Shown one piece after another: positions 1 through 6,479 of a DNA stretch of 10,191 nt. Origin of the DNA: JBBSJV01 sp038256935 (GTDB taxonomy: Bacteria > Patescibacteriota > JACMRA01); NCBI GenBank assembly GCA_038256935.1, contig JBBSJV010000056.1, positions 1 through 10,191 on the forward strand. Direction: 5' to 3'. The position numbers and the translations under genes were made by a program. The notes beneath the pieces are model-generated. The model was given only the letters and a program-made list of their open reading frames with translations, was not told where the DNA came from and searched no databases. Each line of letters opens with the position of its first letter. Positions within the stretch are counted from its first letter, which is position 1.

Positions 1-1014
1 ACCGAAGCAAAAGCTGGAGAGATTGTGATGATTGCTGGTTTTGATAATGTGACAATTGGTGATACTCTAACAACTGTTAAATTAAATGAGGCCCTCCCAC
101 GTGTCGGTATTGATGAACCAACTATTCAGATGACTTTTGGAGTAAACACTTCTCCATTTACGGGTAAAGAAGGTAAGTTTACAACATCGCGCCAAATTCG
201 TGAAAGATTATATAAAGAATTGGAAACAAATGTAGCCCTCAAAGTCTCAGATCATCCCGAATCTAATGAAAAATTTATAGTATCAGGTCGAGGTGAGCTG
301 CATCTTTCAGTACTTATTGAAAGCATGAGAAGAGAAGGTTTTGAAATGGAAGTATCCAGGCCTCAAGTAATCTACAAAGAAGTTGATGGTCAAAAGATGG
401 AGCCATACGAGGAAGTAGAAATCGATGTGCCTCAAGAGTTTCAAGGAGCAATCATGCAAGAACTTGGAAAACGTGGAGCTGATATCAAAAAATTGGAACC
501 CAATGCTGCTGGAACAGAATTTCATTTTGAAGCTGTGATGCCAACACGAACTGTAATTGGTCTAAAATCATTTTTACTAACTGCTACAAAGGGAACTGTA
601 ATCATGCATACTGTCTTTTTGGGTTATGAGCCAAAGAGTCATGTAGAAGTCAAGACAGATCATGGAAGTATTGTAAGTACTGAAAAAGGAGTCACAACTG
701 GATACGCACTGGATAATGCACAAATGCGTGGAACTCTATTTGTCGGTCCTCAAGTAGAAGTCTATGAAGGAATGATTGTCGGGCAAAACTCTAGAGATGA
801 AGATTTGGAATTAAACCCATGTAAAGAAAAGAAATTATCAAATATGAGATCCAAGTCCTCAGATGATGGTGTCACTCTTACTCCACCAAAATTGATGTCC
901 CTTGAAGAAGCTTTGGAATATATTGGAGACGATGAGCTATTAGAAGTGACTCCAGTTTCTCTTAGAATGAGAAAAAGATATTTGACTCAAGGAGAGAGAA
1001 AAAGAAGCAAATAA
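1..1014 (+). CDS. typA: Translational GTPase TypA/BipA, C-terminal part (5' end outside window)
   Basis: Ribosome-binding GTPase of the EF-G family, associated with ribosome assembly and stress or low-temperature growth. The reading frame is open from base 1, so the gene enters from the left. The 337 residues seen compare with about 600 in the whole family, so the GTPase domain and most of domain II are missing. Visible landmarks are the domain II/III junction with PRVGIDEPTIQMTFGVNTSP and KFTTSRQIRERLYKEL, and domain III with GRGELHLSVLIESMRREGFE. The EF-G-like domain V follows (EPYEEVEIDVPQEFQGAIMQ, then GLKSFLLTATKGTVIMH). The TypA-specific C-terminal domain has GTLFVGPQVEVYEGMIVG, NPCKEKKLSNMRS and the terminal DELLEVTP / LRMRKRYL signature. 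The GTG at 25 and ATG at 28 are internal codons, not starts. The end (GERKRSK, TAA) is normal and the sequence looks intact. A hairpin of the REP-like family about 70 bases downstream probably ends transcription. Confidence 0.97.
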   Translation, partial: TEAKAGEIVMIAGFDNVTIGDTLTTVKLNEALPRVGIDEPTIQMTFGVNTSPFTGKEGKFTTSRQIRERLYKELETNVALKVSDHPESNEKFIVSGRGELHLSVLIESMRREGFEMEVSRPQVIYKEVDGQKMEPYEEVEIDVPQEFQGAIMQELGKRGADIKKLEPNAAGTEFHFEAVMPTRTVIGLKSFLLTATKGTVIMHTVFLGYEPKSHVEVKTDHGSIVSTEKGVTTGYALDNAQMRGTLFVGPQVEVYEGMIVGQNSRDEDLELNPCKEKKLSNMRSKSSDDGVTLTPPKLMSLEEALEYIGDDELLEVTPVSLRMRKRYLTQGERKRSK

Positions 1015-1077
1015 AGTGAATTGCCTTTAACTGTTTTTGGTTATGATTATCAAATAAACCTAAGCTTAATTCTCTTT

Positions 1078-1208
1078 GTCACCCCCGTACTTGTTACGGG
1101 GTCTTTTCTTGTAATTATGGAGAGGACAATTTTTTTTGTCATTCTGAACTCGTTTCAGAATCTTACCACTATTTATATTAAAAGACCCTGAAATAAATTC
1201 AGGGTGAC
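1078..1208. repeat. Cluster of three REP-like hairpin repeats
   Basis: Three related units share the plan GTCA - stem - 5-nt loop - stem - TCTT. Unit 1 (1078-1105, + orientation) has stem CCCCGTA/TACGGGG and loop CTTGT, with one extra C after GTCA. Unit 2 (1138-1164, + orientation) has stem TTCTGAA/TTCAGAA and loop CTCGT. Unit 3 (1182-1208) is inverted: read on the - strand it is GTCA, CCCTGAA, loop TTTAT, TTCAGGG, TCTT. Units 2 and 3 face each other across 17 bases, the arrangement of a REP doublet (BIME). All stems are perfect 7-mers while their sequences differ, so base pairing is kept although the bases change. The cluster lies between typA and the first CPBP gene. Confidence 0.75.
1083..1107 (+). 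terminator. Probable rho-independent terminator after typA
   Basis: A perfect 7-bp stem, CCCCGTA (1083-1089) with TACGGGG (1095-1101), encloses the 5-nt loop CTTGT and is followed by TCTTTT. It lies 68 bases after the typA stop with no gene between. The T-run is interrupted by a C, so termination strength is uncertain. The same hairpin is also unit 1 of the REP-like family, so it may be a repeat that took on the terminator role. Confidence 0.6.
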
Positions 1209-1242
1209 GTGAGAAAGAATAAACTTAATTAAATCATAAACC

Positions 1243-1269
1243 TTTACAAATTTTGATATAAAATACAAT
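1243..1269 (+). promoter_or_regulatory. Weak candidate promoter for the CPBP gene pair
   Basis: TTTACA (1243-1248) and TACAAT (1264-1269) are each close to the sigma70 consensus but only 15 bases apart, which is short. Transcription would begin a few bases before the ATG at 1283, giving a very short leader with no Shine-Dalgarno site. The boxes are in AT-rich sequence where such matches arise by chance. Confidence 0.3.
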
Positions 1270-1282
1270 AACTTATAGACTT

Positions 1283-1951
1283 ATGCCATCTAAAATAAAA
1301 CCAAATCTAAAAACCTATATTCTATTTATAATCACTTTCTTCGTTTCATGGTTTATTTTGACTGGGATATTCAGATTAGTTGGAGGATCATCTACTTCAA
1401 ACTTTCGCACATTCCTTTTTCTAATTTTTAAAAGCATACTTTTTATCGGCCTTCCATATCTATATGTCAAACTGATTAGAAAAGAAAATTTTATAGAATA
1501 TATTGGCTTTAGATTACCTACAAAACGCCAGGTCTATCTGTATTCGATTCCTACTATTTTGATCATCTCTGGTTCTTTGATGGCAGTTTTTTTAGATATA
1601 CTAAGTATTGATAGTGGGGTTTATTTATTGCTATCAGCTTGGGTTGCTGGTCTTATCGTTGCTCCAATAGTAGAAGAAATTGCTTTTAGAGGTTTAATAT
1701 TTACTGAGGGTTCAAAGCTTCTAAATAATAAACTAAATTGGCTACTTAACGCAGTTTTATTTATCTTAATCCATTCTTCAGCTTGGATTTATTACCCAGA
1801 GCGAGATCATCGGATTTTAGCATTTTCAGTAACTACTTTTTTCTTTAATTATGTACTAATATGGAGTTATATACGCACCAAATCTATTTACCCACCAATT
1901 CTTGTGCATTTTTTAAATAATTTTTTATCTATTTTTATCTTAGCTAGTTAA
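1283..1951 (+). CDS. CPBP-family intramembrane glutamic endopeptidase (first of a pair)
   Basis: Polytopic membrane protein of the CPBP (CAAX protease and bacteriocin-processing, 'Abi') family. Members cleave within or near the membrane, and some give self-immunity to bacteriocins. The conserved family residues are present in order: EEIAFRG (Glu131, Glu132, Arg136), then F160xxxH164 in FILIHSS, then His209 and Asn212/Asn213 in VHFLNN. Hydrophobic stretches at about 10-30, 43-64, 87-107, 117-130, 152-165 and 181-196 fit the usual multi-helix core. The 222-residue length is normal. ATG 1283 is the first start in frame and is preceded by no Shine-Dalgarno site. A second CPBP gene starts 21 bases after the stop, so the two are very probably co-transcribed. 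The substrate cannot be told from the sequence. Confidence 0.93.
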   Translation: MPSKIKPNLKTYILFIITFFVSWFILTGIFRLVGGSSTSNFRTFLFLIFKSILFIGLPYLYVKLIRKENFIEYIGFRLPTKRQVYLYSIPTILIISGSLMAVFLDILSIDSGVYLLLSAWVAGLIVAPIVEEIAFRGLIFTEGSKLLNNKLNWLLNAVLFILIHSSAWIYYPERDHRILAFSVTTFFFNYVLIWSYIRTKSIYPPILVHFLNNFLSIFILAS

Positions 1952-1972
1952 ATTCTTGTTTAAATCTAAATA

Positions 1973-2629
1973 ATGGTGTATCCTAAATGCATGAGACCTA
2001 TTAAGCCATGGCTGGTTTTCTCTATGATAATTGCTTTTTATTTGATTTGGCTTTTTAGAGCCTGGATTGGTTATGAATATTTTGAACTAGATTCGCCTTT
2101 GCAAAGAGAATTTTTTGATATTACCAAACTGCTTTGGATACCACTTTCCATTGTAATGATAAAAATAGGACTTAAGGAAGATAAAACTAGTTTTTTGAGA
2201 TTAGATCTCAGATCTAAAATGACATATTATTGTTTATTGATAGGGATTATTGCCCCACTTCTTCTAATCGGACTTGATTATACTATAAACCCTGCTCGGT
2301 ACAATCTCAATATGGATTTTAGTATCAGTTTTTTTCTAAATACCTTTTTCTTTGCTAGTTTTTTGGAAGAATTATTCTTTAGAGGGTTTTTGTTTTCTTA
2401 TCTCAGGCAGTTTTTGGGATTTTGGCATACTCAAGTTATCCAGTCGATTCTATTTTCTATGATTCATTTTGGTTGGTGGATCTTAACTGGCAGCTTTGGA
2501 TTAAATTCAGCTATTTACATAGTAGTTGTCGGCCTTATCTGGGGATATTTGCGAGAATTATCTGGAAGCATTTGGCCATCAGTTCTCTCTCATGGGATTC
2601 ACAATTTTGTCCTAGATTGGTTTATTTAA
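1973..2629 (+). CDS. CPBP-family intramembrane glutamic endopeptidase (second of a pair)
   Basis: Second CPBP protease, in tandem with the gene before it. The catalytic motifs are complete: EELFFRG (Glu132, Glu133, Arg137), FSMIH (Phe161, His165), and His207 with Asn211 in SHGIHNF. Hydrophobic segments lie near 13-30, 51-66, 85-103, 117-131, 155-171 and 179-193. Apart from these motifs the two neighbours differ greatly, with different N-termini and loops, so this is an old duplication or two independently acquired family members. The start could be ATG 1973 or ATG 1991 (Met7); the second would remove the odd MVYPKC prefix and give a more typical basic start before helix 1. No Shine-Dalgarno site precedes either. 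Substrate unknown. Confidence 0.92.
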   Translation: MVYPKCMRPIKPWLVFSMIIAFYLIWLFRAWIGYEYFELDSPLQREFFDITKLLWIPLSIVMIKIGLKEDKTSFLRLDLRSKMTYYCLLIGIIAPLLLIGLDYTINPARYNLNMDFSISFFLNTFFFASFLEELFFRGFLFSYLRQFLGFWHTQVIQSILFSMIHFGWWILTGSFGLNSAIYIVVVGLIWGYLRELSGSIWPSVLSHGIHNFVLDWFI

Positions 2630-2695
2630 CGAAATTTTTTACATCTAAAAAGTGCTAAGGATTTTTAAGCATTACGTTCTTTAAAGGCAAAGCAA

Positions 2696-2723
2696 TTGAC
2701 AGAATAATCATTTGAAGTATTTT
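2696..2723 (+). promoter_or_regulatory. Promoter of the VOC gene, probably leaderless
   Basis: A perfect -35 box TTGACA (2696-2701) is followed after 16 bases by TATTTT (2718-2723), a partial -10 match. Only 6 bases (TAAACA) separate the -10 box from the ATG at 2730, so transcription should start at or next to the start codon, giving a leaderless mRNA. No Shine-Dalgarno sequence is seen, which agrees. Confidence 0.6.
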
Positions 2724-2729
2724 TAAACA

Positions 2730-3089
2730 ATGCCCGAATACAACATGGATAGTGTTATTTTTTATTCAAAGGATCTTGCAAAAGCCAAAAAGTTTTATCT
2801 TGAAATCATTGGCCTCGATATAGATTACGAGCAGGAAGGTAAATATTTAAGCTTGAAAATAGATGGGGATTCTAAACTAGGTATTAAATTTACTAGAGAA
2901 GATAGGGAAATTCCAGGTGCGCAAACTTGTATACTAAATCCAACTACTGATATTAAAACAATTTACAACCAACTAAAAACCCATTTTAATCTCAAATTTA
3001 ACAAGGAATTAACAGAGCTTTCTTACGGTATAGAATTTAGCATTTTAGACACTGACGGAAATAAGCTGATTTTTCTGCAAATAAAGTAA
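2730..3089 (+). CDS. VOC-superfamily (glyoxalase/bleomycin-resistance fold) protein
   Basis: A 119-residue single-domain cytoplasmic protein. The start (DSVIFYSKDLAKAKKFYLEI, then IGLD) is the usual first beta strand and helix of a VOC module, in which a sheet strand is followed by 'D...a..FY...LG'. The end (FSILDTDGNKLIFLQ) matches the closing 'D.dGN...l.q' strand. Family members are metal-dependent lyases, isomerases or dioxygenases, or drug-binding proteins. The usual metal ligands are absent: the first strand (VIFYS) has no His, and the last strand has Phe115 (LIFLQ) where many enzymes have Glu. It may therefore bind a ligand rather than catalyse. Transcription appears independent of the CPBP pair, given the promoter just upstream. 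The gene is convergent with the next one, 137 bases away. Confidence 0.75.
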   Translation: MPEYNMDSVIFYSKDLAKAKKFYLEIIGLDIDYEQEGKYLSLKIDGDSKLGIKFTREDREIPGAQTCILNPTTDIKTIYNQLKTHFNLKFNKELTELSYGIEFSILDTDGNKLIFLQIK

Positions 3090-3226
3090 GTGTCAGTTGA
3101 AGTTGTTGATGACTGGATAGTGGTTTATATTTAATTCTTCTTTCATCTTTTTACTATCAAATACTTGAATTATAATATTTTTTGGATCGTTTAAGCTTTG
3201 ATATAAAAATATTTTCTTAATAAAAA

Positions 3227-3634
3227 TTATCCATCATAATCAAAAGAAGGAAGAGTTGGTTTTTCTTTTAATCCAGCGATTAATTTCAGATTCATTAGAA
3301 TCAAAAAAATAACTATGATGGTACTAGTTGGAAATGAAGTAATACCAAGTAGAACATTTATTAGAGAATAGATTAAAGATAAAAGTATATATATCAACAT
3401 TAAAAAGCTAGGCCACAATGATTGTCTAGTTTTAAGAAAATATAAGACTATACCAATTATGACTGAGTCAAATAAAATATAGTAATCATTCAAAAGAAAA
3501 ATATACACAATTGATGAAAAAATTGCTAAGATCAAATGCGTCCAAAAGAACTGATTTAAATATCCATCGACTTGTTCCTTGTACTCAAATGGTCTAAGTA
3601 ATGAAATTTTGGGAGGTTTATTGGTGTTTGCCAT
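3227..3634 (-). CDS. Small four-helix integral membrane protein, function unknown
   Basis: A 135-residue protein that I do not recognise. After a polar N-terminus of about 28 residues it has four hydrophobic helices, near residues 29-48, 51-68, 73-97 and 104-122. A short charged tail (GLKEKPTLPSFDYDG) follows. There are no catalytic motifs and no cysteines. ATG 3634 lies 12 bases after the stop of the upstream gene in the same direction, so both are almost certainly on one mRNA. There is no clear ribosome binding site. Close coupling to an anchored extracytoplasmic protein suggests the two may form a membrane complex, but that is inference. Confidence 0.75.
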   Translation of the reverse strand: MANTNKPPKISLLRPFEYKEQVDGYLNQFFWTHLILAIFSSIVYIFLLNDYYILFDSVIIGIVLYFLKTRQSLWPSFLMLIYILLSLIYSLINVLLGITSFPTSTIIVIFLILMNLKLIAGLKEKPTLPSFDYDG

Positions 3635-3646
3635 GTATTAAAATTT

Positions 3647-4435
3647 TTACTCAGGATAAATCCTAGAACTTTCTATTACTTTAGAGTCTACGAAATAATC
3701 TGCAGAAAACTCTCTAGTCGAATCTCCATTTGGATAACTAAACTCAATGTTGACAATTGGCTCTATAATTGGATCATTACCTATTCCAAAATTTAGATAA
3801 TAAGTATAATTAGCTGCAATATTGACACCGATTAAATCATCTTCTGTATAGCCATAGGCTTGTATTTTGGGGGTAAAACTTTCTTTTATTTTAGCCATTG
3901 ATTCTTCTAAAATAACATCGCTGACTCTAGCTGAAATATCTTGGATATTGGATACTTTTATATCTCCGTAATACCTTTCTCTGGTAATCAGAGCTTGGCT
4001 AGAGTTGACTTGGACTACAAACATATCATTAGCTGGTACATCAATTCTATCTGATGCAGTTGCAGTATAAGATTTAGTATTATCTTTTAGGTAGCCAAAA
4101 ATCCATTGTTTGGCTGAGCTTGTGGTATTATGAGTTTTGATTTCAGTTGACCCTAAATACAAGCTACTAGCACCCTCATCATCTCCAAATATAATCAACT
4201 GACTGTTTGGAAACTTCTCTTTGGCAACAATCTCAGACTTGGCTAATGCCTCAGAGTACTTGAGTGGTTCTAAGTTTTCATTCAAAGTAAAGACTCTACT
4301 GGTTCCAGGAGCTGCGCCGTTACTGGAATCAGGATTGAGAAACCAATCTGTTATTGTAAAACTAACAAGACCTGCCACCACTGCTACGATAATAGTTAAA
4401 ATTGTAGTTAATACAGTTCTTTTGGAAGTCTTCAT
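3647..4435 (-). CDS. Membrane-anchored extracytoplasmic protein, function unknown
   Basis: A 262-residue protein with a short basic N-terminus (MKTSKR) and one hydrophobic helix (about 8-28), best read as an uncleaved signal anchor. A Ser/Gly/Pro-rich linker (35-46) and an exported domain follow. The exported part starts with an amphipathic helix (YSEALAKSEIVAKEKFP, 60-76) followed by beta-rich sequence including the aromatic stretch KQWIFGYL (109-116). A second helix (about 170-187) and another beta-rich part (201-249) follow. This helix-plus-strands layout, present twice, recalls PepSY-like modules, but the similarity is only in general shape and I do not assign the family. There are no cysteines. 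The gene sits 79 bases after the YcxB-like gene and 12 before a small membrane protein, all in one direction. Confidence 0.8.
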   Translation of the reverse strand: MKTSKRTVLTTILTIIVAVVAGLVSFTITDWFLNPDSSNGAAPGTSRVFTLNENLEPLKYSEALAKSEIVAKEKFPNSQLIIFGDDEGASSLYLGSTEIKTHNTTSSAKQWIFGYLKDNTKSYTATASDRIDVPANDMFVVQVNSSQALITRERYYGDIKVSNIQDISARVSDVILEESMAKIKESFTPKIQAYGYTEDDLIGVNIAANYTYYLNFGIGNDPIIEPIVNIEFSYPNGDSTREFSADYFVDSKVIESSRIYPE

Positions 4436-4445
4436 ATTTTATAAA

Positions 4446-4469
4446 ATAGTATTTATAGTAATATACTAT
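4446..4469. promoter_or_regulatory. AT-rich inverted repeat upstream of the anchored protein gene
   Basis: ATAGTAT (4446-4452) and ATACTAT (4463-4469) form a 7-bp inverted repeat with a 10-base spacer that contains a further ATAGTA. It lies 11 bases before the ATG at 4435. It could be an operator or a small 5'-leader hairpin, but in sequence this rich in A and T it could also be chance. Confidence 0.25.
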
Positions 4470-4514
4470 GATATGATTATAATATAATTTAGTGCAAACA
4501 AGTATTGTGACTGT

Positions 4515-5042
4515 TTATTCTGTAGCTAAACCAACAATGATACTACCTGCAATAAAATGATTTAATGCTTGCTCAAAATCCTTCTCACCCTGCTCAGAAA
4601 AAAGTCTTTTCGGTACAATTATCATCTGATTTCCCGTCATTTTTATAATAAAATTACCCTTTGTATTTATTACTTCAGTTAGCCTGTCCCAAGTGTATGT
4701 GTATTTACCATTAGGATTTGAGGTAACTAAACCTTCATTGGTGATGATAATCTCTTGCTCCAAAAAGAAGTCCGAATTTGCCATGATAGCTTTCTTATTT
4801 ACCCTTTTGTAATAAATTGATAAAGCATAAATAGCACCAATTACAAAAAGCCCAGCGATTATTGAGATCAAAATCGTATAGTTTACCCCAGTACCAGAAA
4901 GGTATAAAAATAACCCGATCAAAGCCATTATACCCCAAAATATTAGTATATATATTAGTGAATTAACCTCATATAAATGACTATTTAGAAAATTATCAAT
5001 ATCTGATTCCTCCAAAGTAAATTTTAAGTTTTTATTTTTCAT
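4515..5042 (-). CDS. YcxB-like membrane protein
   Basis: A 175-residue protein resembling the YcxB-like family of uncharacterised membrane proteins. A polar N-terminus (FTLEESDIDNFLNSHLY) leads into two transmembrane helices, about 29-50 and 55-78. A cytoplasmic C-terminal beta domain follows, with the typical order: EIIITNEGLVTSNPNGKYTYTWDRLTEV (97-124, of which EIIITNEGL and YTWDRL are the key pieces), TKGNFIIKMTGNQMIIVPKR (127-146), and F.E...DF..AL at 148-160. This is the PH-like pattern in which a strand pair ends in 'iiPKR.F'. The role is unknown in the family. It is the first gene of the possible operon running down to 3227. ATG 5042 is the first start in frame and has a -10-like box 6 bases upstream. 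Confidence 0.8.
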   Translation of the reverse strand: MKNKNLKFTLEESDIDNFLNSHLYEVNSLIYILIFWGIMALIGLFLYLSGTGVNYTILISIIAGLFVIGAIYALSIYYKRVNKKAIMANSDFFLEQEIIITNEGLVTSNPNGKYTYTWDRLTEVINTKGNFIIKMTGNQMIIVPKRLFSEQGEKDFEQALNHFIAGSIIVGLATE

Positions 5043-5048
5043 ATGAAA

Positions 5049-5076
5049 TGTATACTATTTTTCCTTTGAAACAAAA
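5049..5076 (-). promoter_or_regulatory. Candidate leaderless promoter of the YcxB-like gene
   Basis: Read on the - strand, TATACA (5049-5054) lies 6 bases before the ATG at 5042. A weak -35 match, TTTTGT (5071-5076), is 16 bases further upstream. The position of the -10 box relative to the start codon is the same as for the VOC gene at 2730, so a transcript starting at the ATG is likely. An AAAGGA further upstream is too far from the start to be a ribosome binding site. Confidence 0.4.
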
Positions 5077-5177
5077 CCATATCTCAAATTATGACTTTAC
5101 TCAAGTACTTTTTTTTAAGATTGAATAGGCTCTGTTTTCTTACTGGATAATTTACTACAACATTACTCCAGTTTAAG

Positions 5178-5230
5178 CAAGTAATAAAGGTAATAGACAG
5201 TTCACAAATTATTCCAAAATTACATCAATT
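5178..5230. repeat. Dispersed repeat copy A (right of the YcxB-like gene)
   Basis: This 53-bp segment shares blocks in the same order with copy B at 6431-6479: CAAGT, AATAAAG, TAGACAGT, and an identical 15-mer AAAATTACATCAATT (5216-5230). Copy A carries extra bases between TAGACAGT and the 15-mer. The two copies bracket the alpha/beta hydrolase gene in direct orientation. Confidence 0.5.
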
Positions 5231-5268
5231 AATAAATTTATTTTAACTTTGTATCACTGTTCTAATTT

Positions 5269-6372
5269 TTAACTAGAGATAAAACTTATAATTTCCTGAC
5301 TGATTTTTTCATGTCTTTCCAGAGTACCCATATGACCCCCTCCATCATTTGTCACCAAGGTTGGGTATTGTATATTTTCATTCATCCAATGGCTTGCTTC
5401 AGGTTTTGTCAGCCTATCTTTAGTACCAGTAATAATAAGTGTTGGGATTTGAATTCGCTGTAAGATGTTTTCTGCATCGTATCTAAACATTGCAAGCATT
5501 CCCCGCGAGGCAACATCAATTGGTGCAAAAGAGATGAAACGAGTAGCCAGATCTAATTGACCACGAGTTTGATGACCGCCAAATCCAGTGAGGGCAGTAG
5601 CAAGAAATGCGGCTCCATTAAAATAGCTAAGAATATTTGCTAAACGAAACAATGGTGAAAGTGCAATTTGGACCCAAAGCATAGGTTTTAGAATCGGCTC
5701 TTGGATTGCAGTAAGCAGGCCGCTAAAAAGGGCAGTTTTGGATGGATTTGTGTAAGTTGTATGGATCAGGATCATTTTAGAAACTTGGTTGCCAAGAAGA
5801 CTTGGATACTGACCTGCAAGGGTTAAGATTATCATCCCGCCAATGCTATGACCCATTAAAATCACAGGTTTGGTTTGCTTCTCAATAAGCTCTTTTAATT
5901 TACTAGCATAATTTGATAACTCGTAGTTTTCATCTTCTGGTTTTGGTGAAGCCCCAAGGCCAGGTAAATCCCAGTACAAAACTTCACTTTGTTCATTTAG
6001 CTTTGGAGAAATATACGACCAGTCATTTCTATTAGTGCCCCAACCGTGAATGGCAATTATTATGTATTTACTATCAACCTTACTGCTGAGCGTGAAGGAA
6101 GAATTAGTAGTTTCATCAAACTGTTTTTTGGAATTAGTCGAGTCTTGGTACAAGTCATCGCGCTGGTCAGATTTTTGCTTGGATAAAAGTAAAGCAACTA
6201 AAGGTCCACCAACTATTTGAAATACTAAAATAACACCTGCTAAAGCCAAATACCTCTCCCAATTATCAAATTGGTAATACCACTGCCTTAGACAATAAAA
6301 TTGAACAGCAAATAAGAAAAGGGACCAAAAAAGACTTATCCAGGATAGAATTAAATTTAAAGGAAAAAACAT
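5269..6372 (-). CDS. Membrane-anchored alpha/beta hydrolase
   Basis: A 367-residue protein made of two N-terminal hydrophobic helices (about 5-28 and 41-64), a polar linker (65-100) and a complete alpha/beta hydrolase domain. The oxyanion motif is HGWG (109-112). The nucleophile elbow is GHSIGG with Ser176, the acid is Asp319 in GTKDR, and the base is His347 in GGGHMG. The strand YWDLPGLGASPKP (133-145) is typical of the esterase/epoxide hydrolase-like branch. With two helices, the catalytic domain would lie on the same side as the short N-terminus, probably the cytoplasm, unlike the single-pass hydrolase at 6904-7938. The true substrate (ester, lipid, lactone) cannot be read off. ATG 6372 is the first in-frame start and gives the full first helix. 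A promoter-like pair lies about 80 bases upstream. No terminator hairpin is seen after the stop. Confidence 0.93.
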   Translation of the reverse strand: MFFPLNLILSWISLFWSLFLFAVQFYCLRQWYYQFDNWERYLALAGVILVFQIVGGPLVALLLSKQKSDQRDDLYQDSTNSKKQFDETTNSSFTLSSKVDSKYIIIAIHGWGTNRNDWSYISPKLNEQSEVLYWDLPGLGASPKPEDENYELSNYASKLKELIEKQTKPVILMGHSIGGMIILTLAGQYPSLLGNQVSKMILIHTTYTNPSKTALFSGLLTAIQEPILKPMLWVQIALSPLFRLANILSYFNGAAFLATALTGFGGHQTRGQLDLATRFISFAPIDVASRGMLAMFRYDAENILQRIQIPTLIITGTKDRLTKPEASHWMNENIQYPTLVTNDGGGHMGTLERHEKISQEIISFISS

Positions 6373-6430
6373 AGGAATTTTTTTAAATTAAACCATTACC
6401 GAAAAAACAATAATTAAATCAGATGGGTTG

Positions 6431-6479
6431 CAAGTCCAATAAAGTCTTTAATATAGACAGTCTTAAAATTACATCAATT
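6431..6479. repeat. Dispersed repeat copy B (upstream of the hydrolase)
   Basis: This 49-bp segment matches copy A (5178-5230) in order and orientation: CAAGT, AATAAAG, TAGACAGT, then the identical 15-mer AAAATTACATCAATT (6465-6479). It contains the candidate promoter of the hydrolase gene. In both copies the next - strand gene begins downstream, so the element could be a shared promoter or operator region rather than a mobile relic. Confidence 0.5.
6450..6477 (-). promoter_or_regulatory. Candidate promoter of the 5269-6372 hydrolase
   Basis: On the - strand, TTGATG (6472-6477) and TATATT (6450-6455) are separated by 16 bases. This is a fair sigma70-type pair that would give a leader of about 70 bases before ATG 6372. 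It lies inside repeat copy B; in copy A the spacing between the equivalent boxes is increased by extra bases, so that copy should not work as the same promoter. Confidence 0.4.

Noticed and set aside
307..525. 72-codon open frame on the - strand inside typA
   Set aside because: It lies wholly within the conserved TypA domain III-V coding sequence, and its translation looks random (Phe/Ser/His-rich).
1078..1208. CRISPR array
   Set aside because: Only three short units, with differing stems, unequal spacing and one inverted. No identical direct repeats and no cas genes.
2422..2658. 78-codon + strand frame overlapping the second CPBP gene
   Set aside because: The other frame carries the conserved CPBP His motifs. 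This one has no recognisable pattern.
2641..2690. Terminator after the second CPBP gene
   Set aside because: TGCT and AGCA can pair over only four bases with extra weak AT pairs, and no T-run follows. Too weak to list.
4221..4487. 88-codon + strand frame opposite the anchored protein gene
   Set aside because: It is antisense to the signal anchor and linker of a well-formed - strand gene, and runs into its AT-rich upstream region.
5231..5242. Perfect 12-bp palindrome AATAAATTTATT as an operator or terminator
   Set aside because: It is made only of A and T in very AT-rich sequence, has no loop, and chance occurrence is likely.
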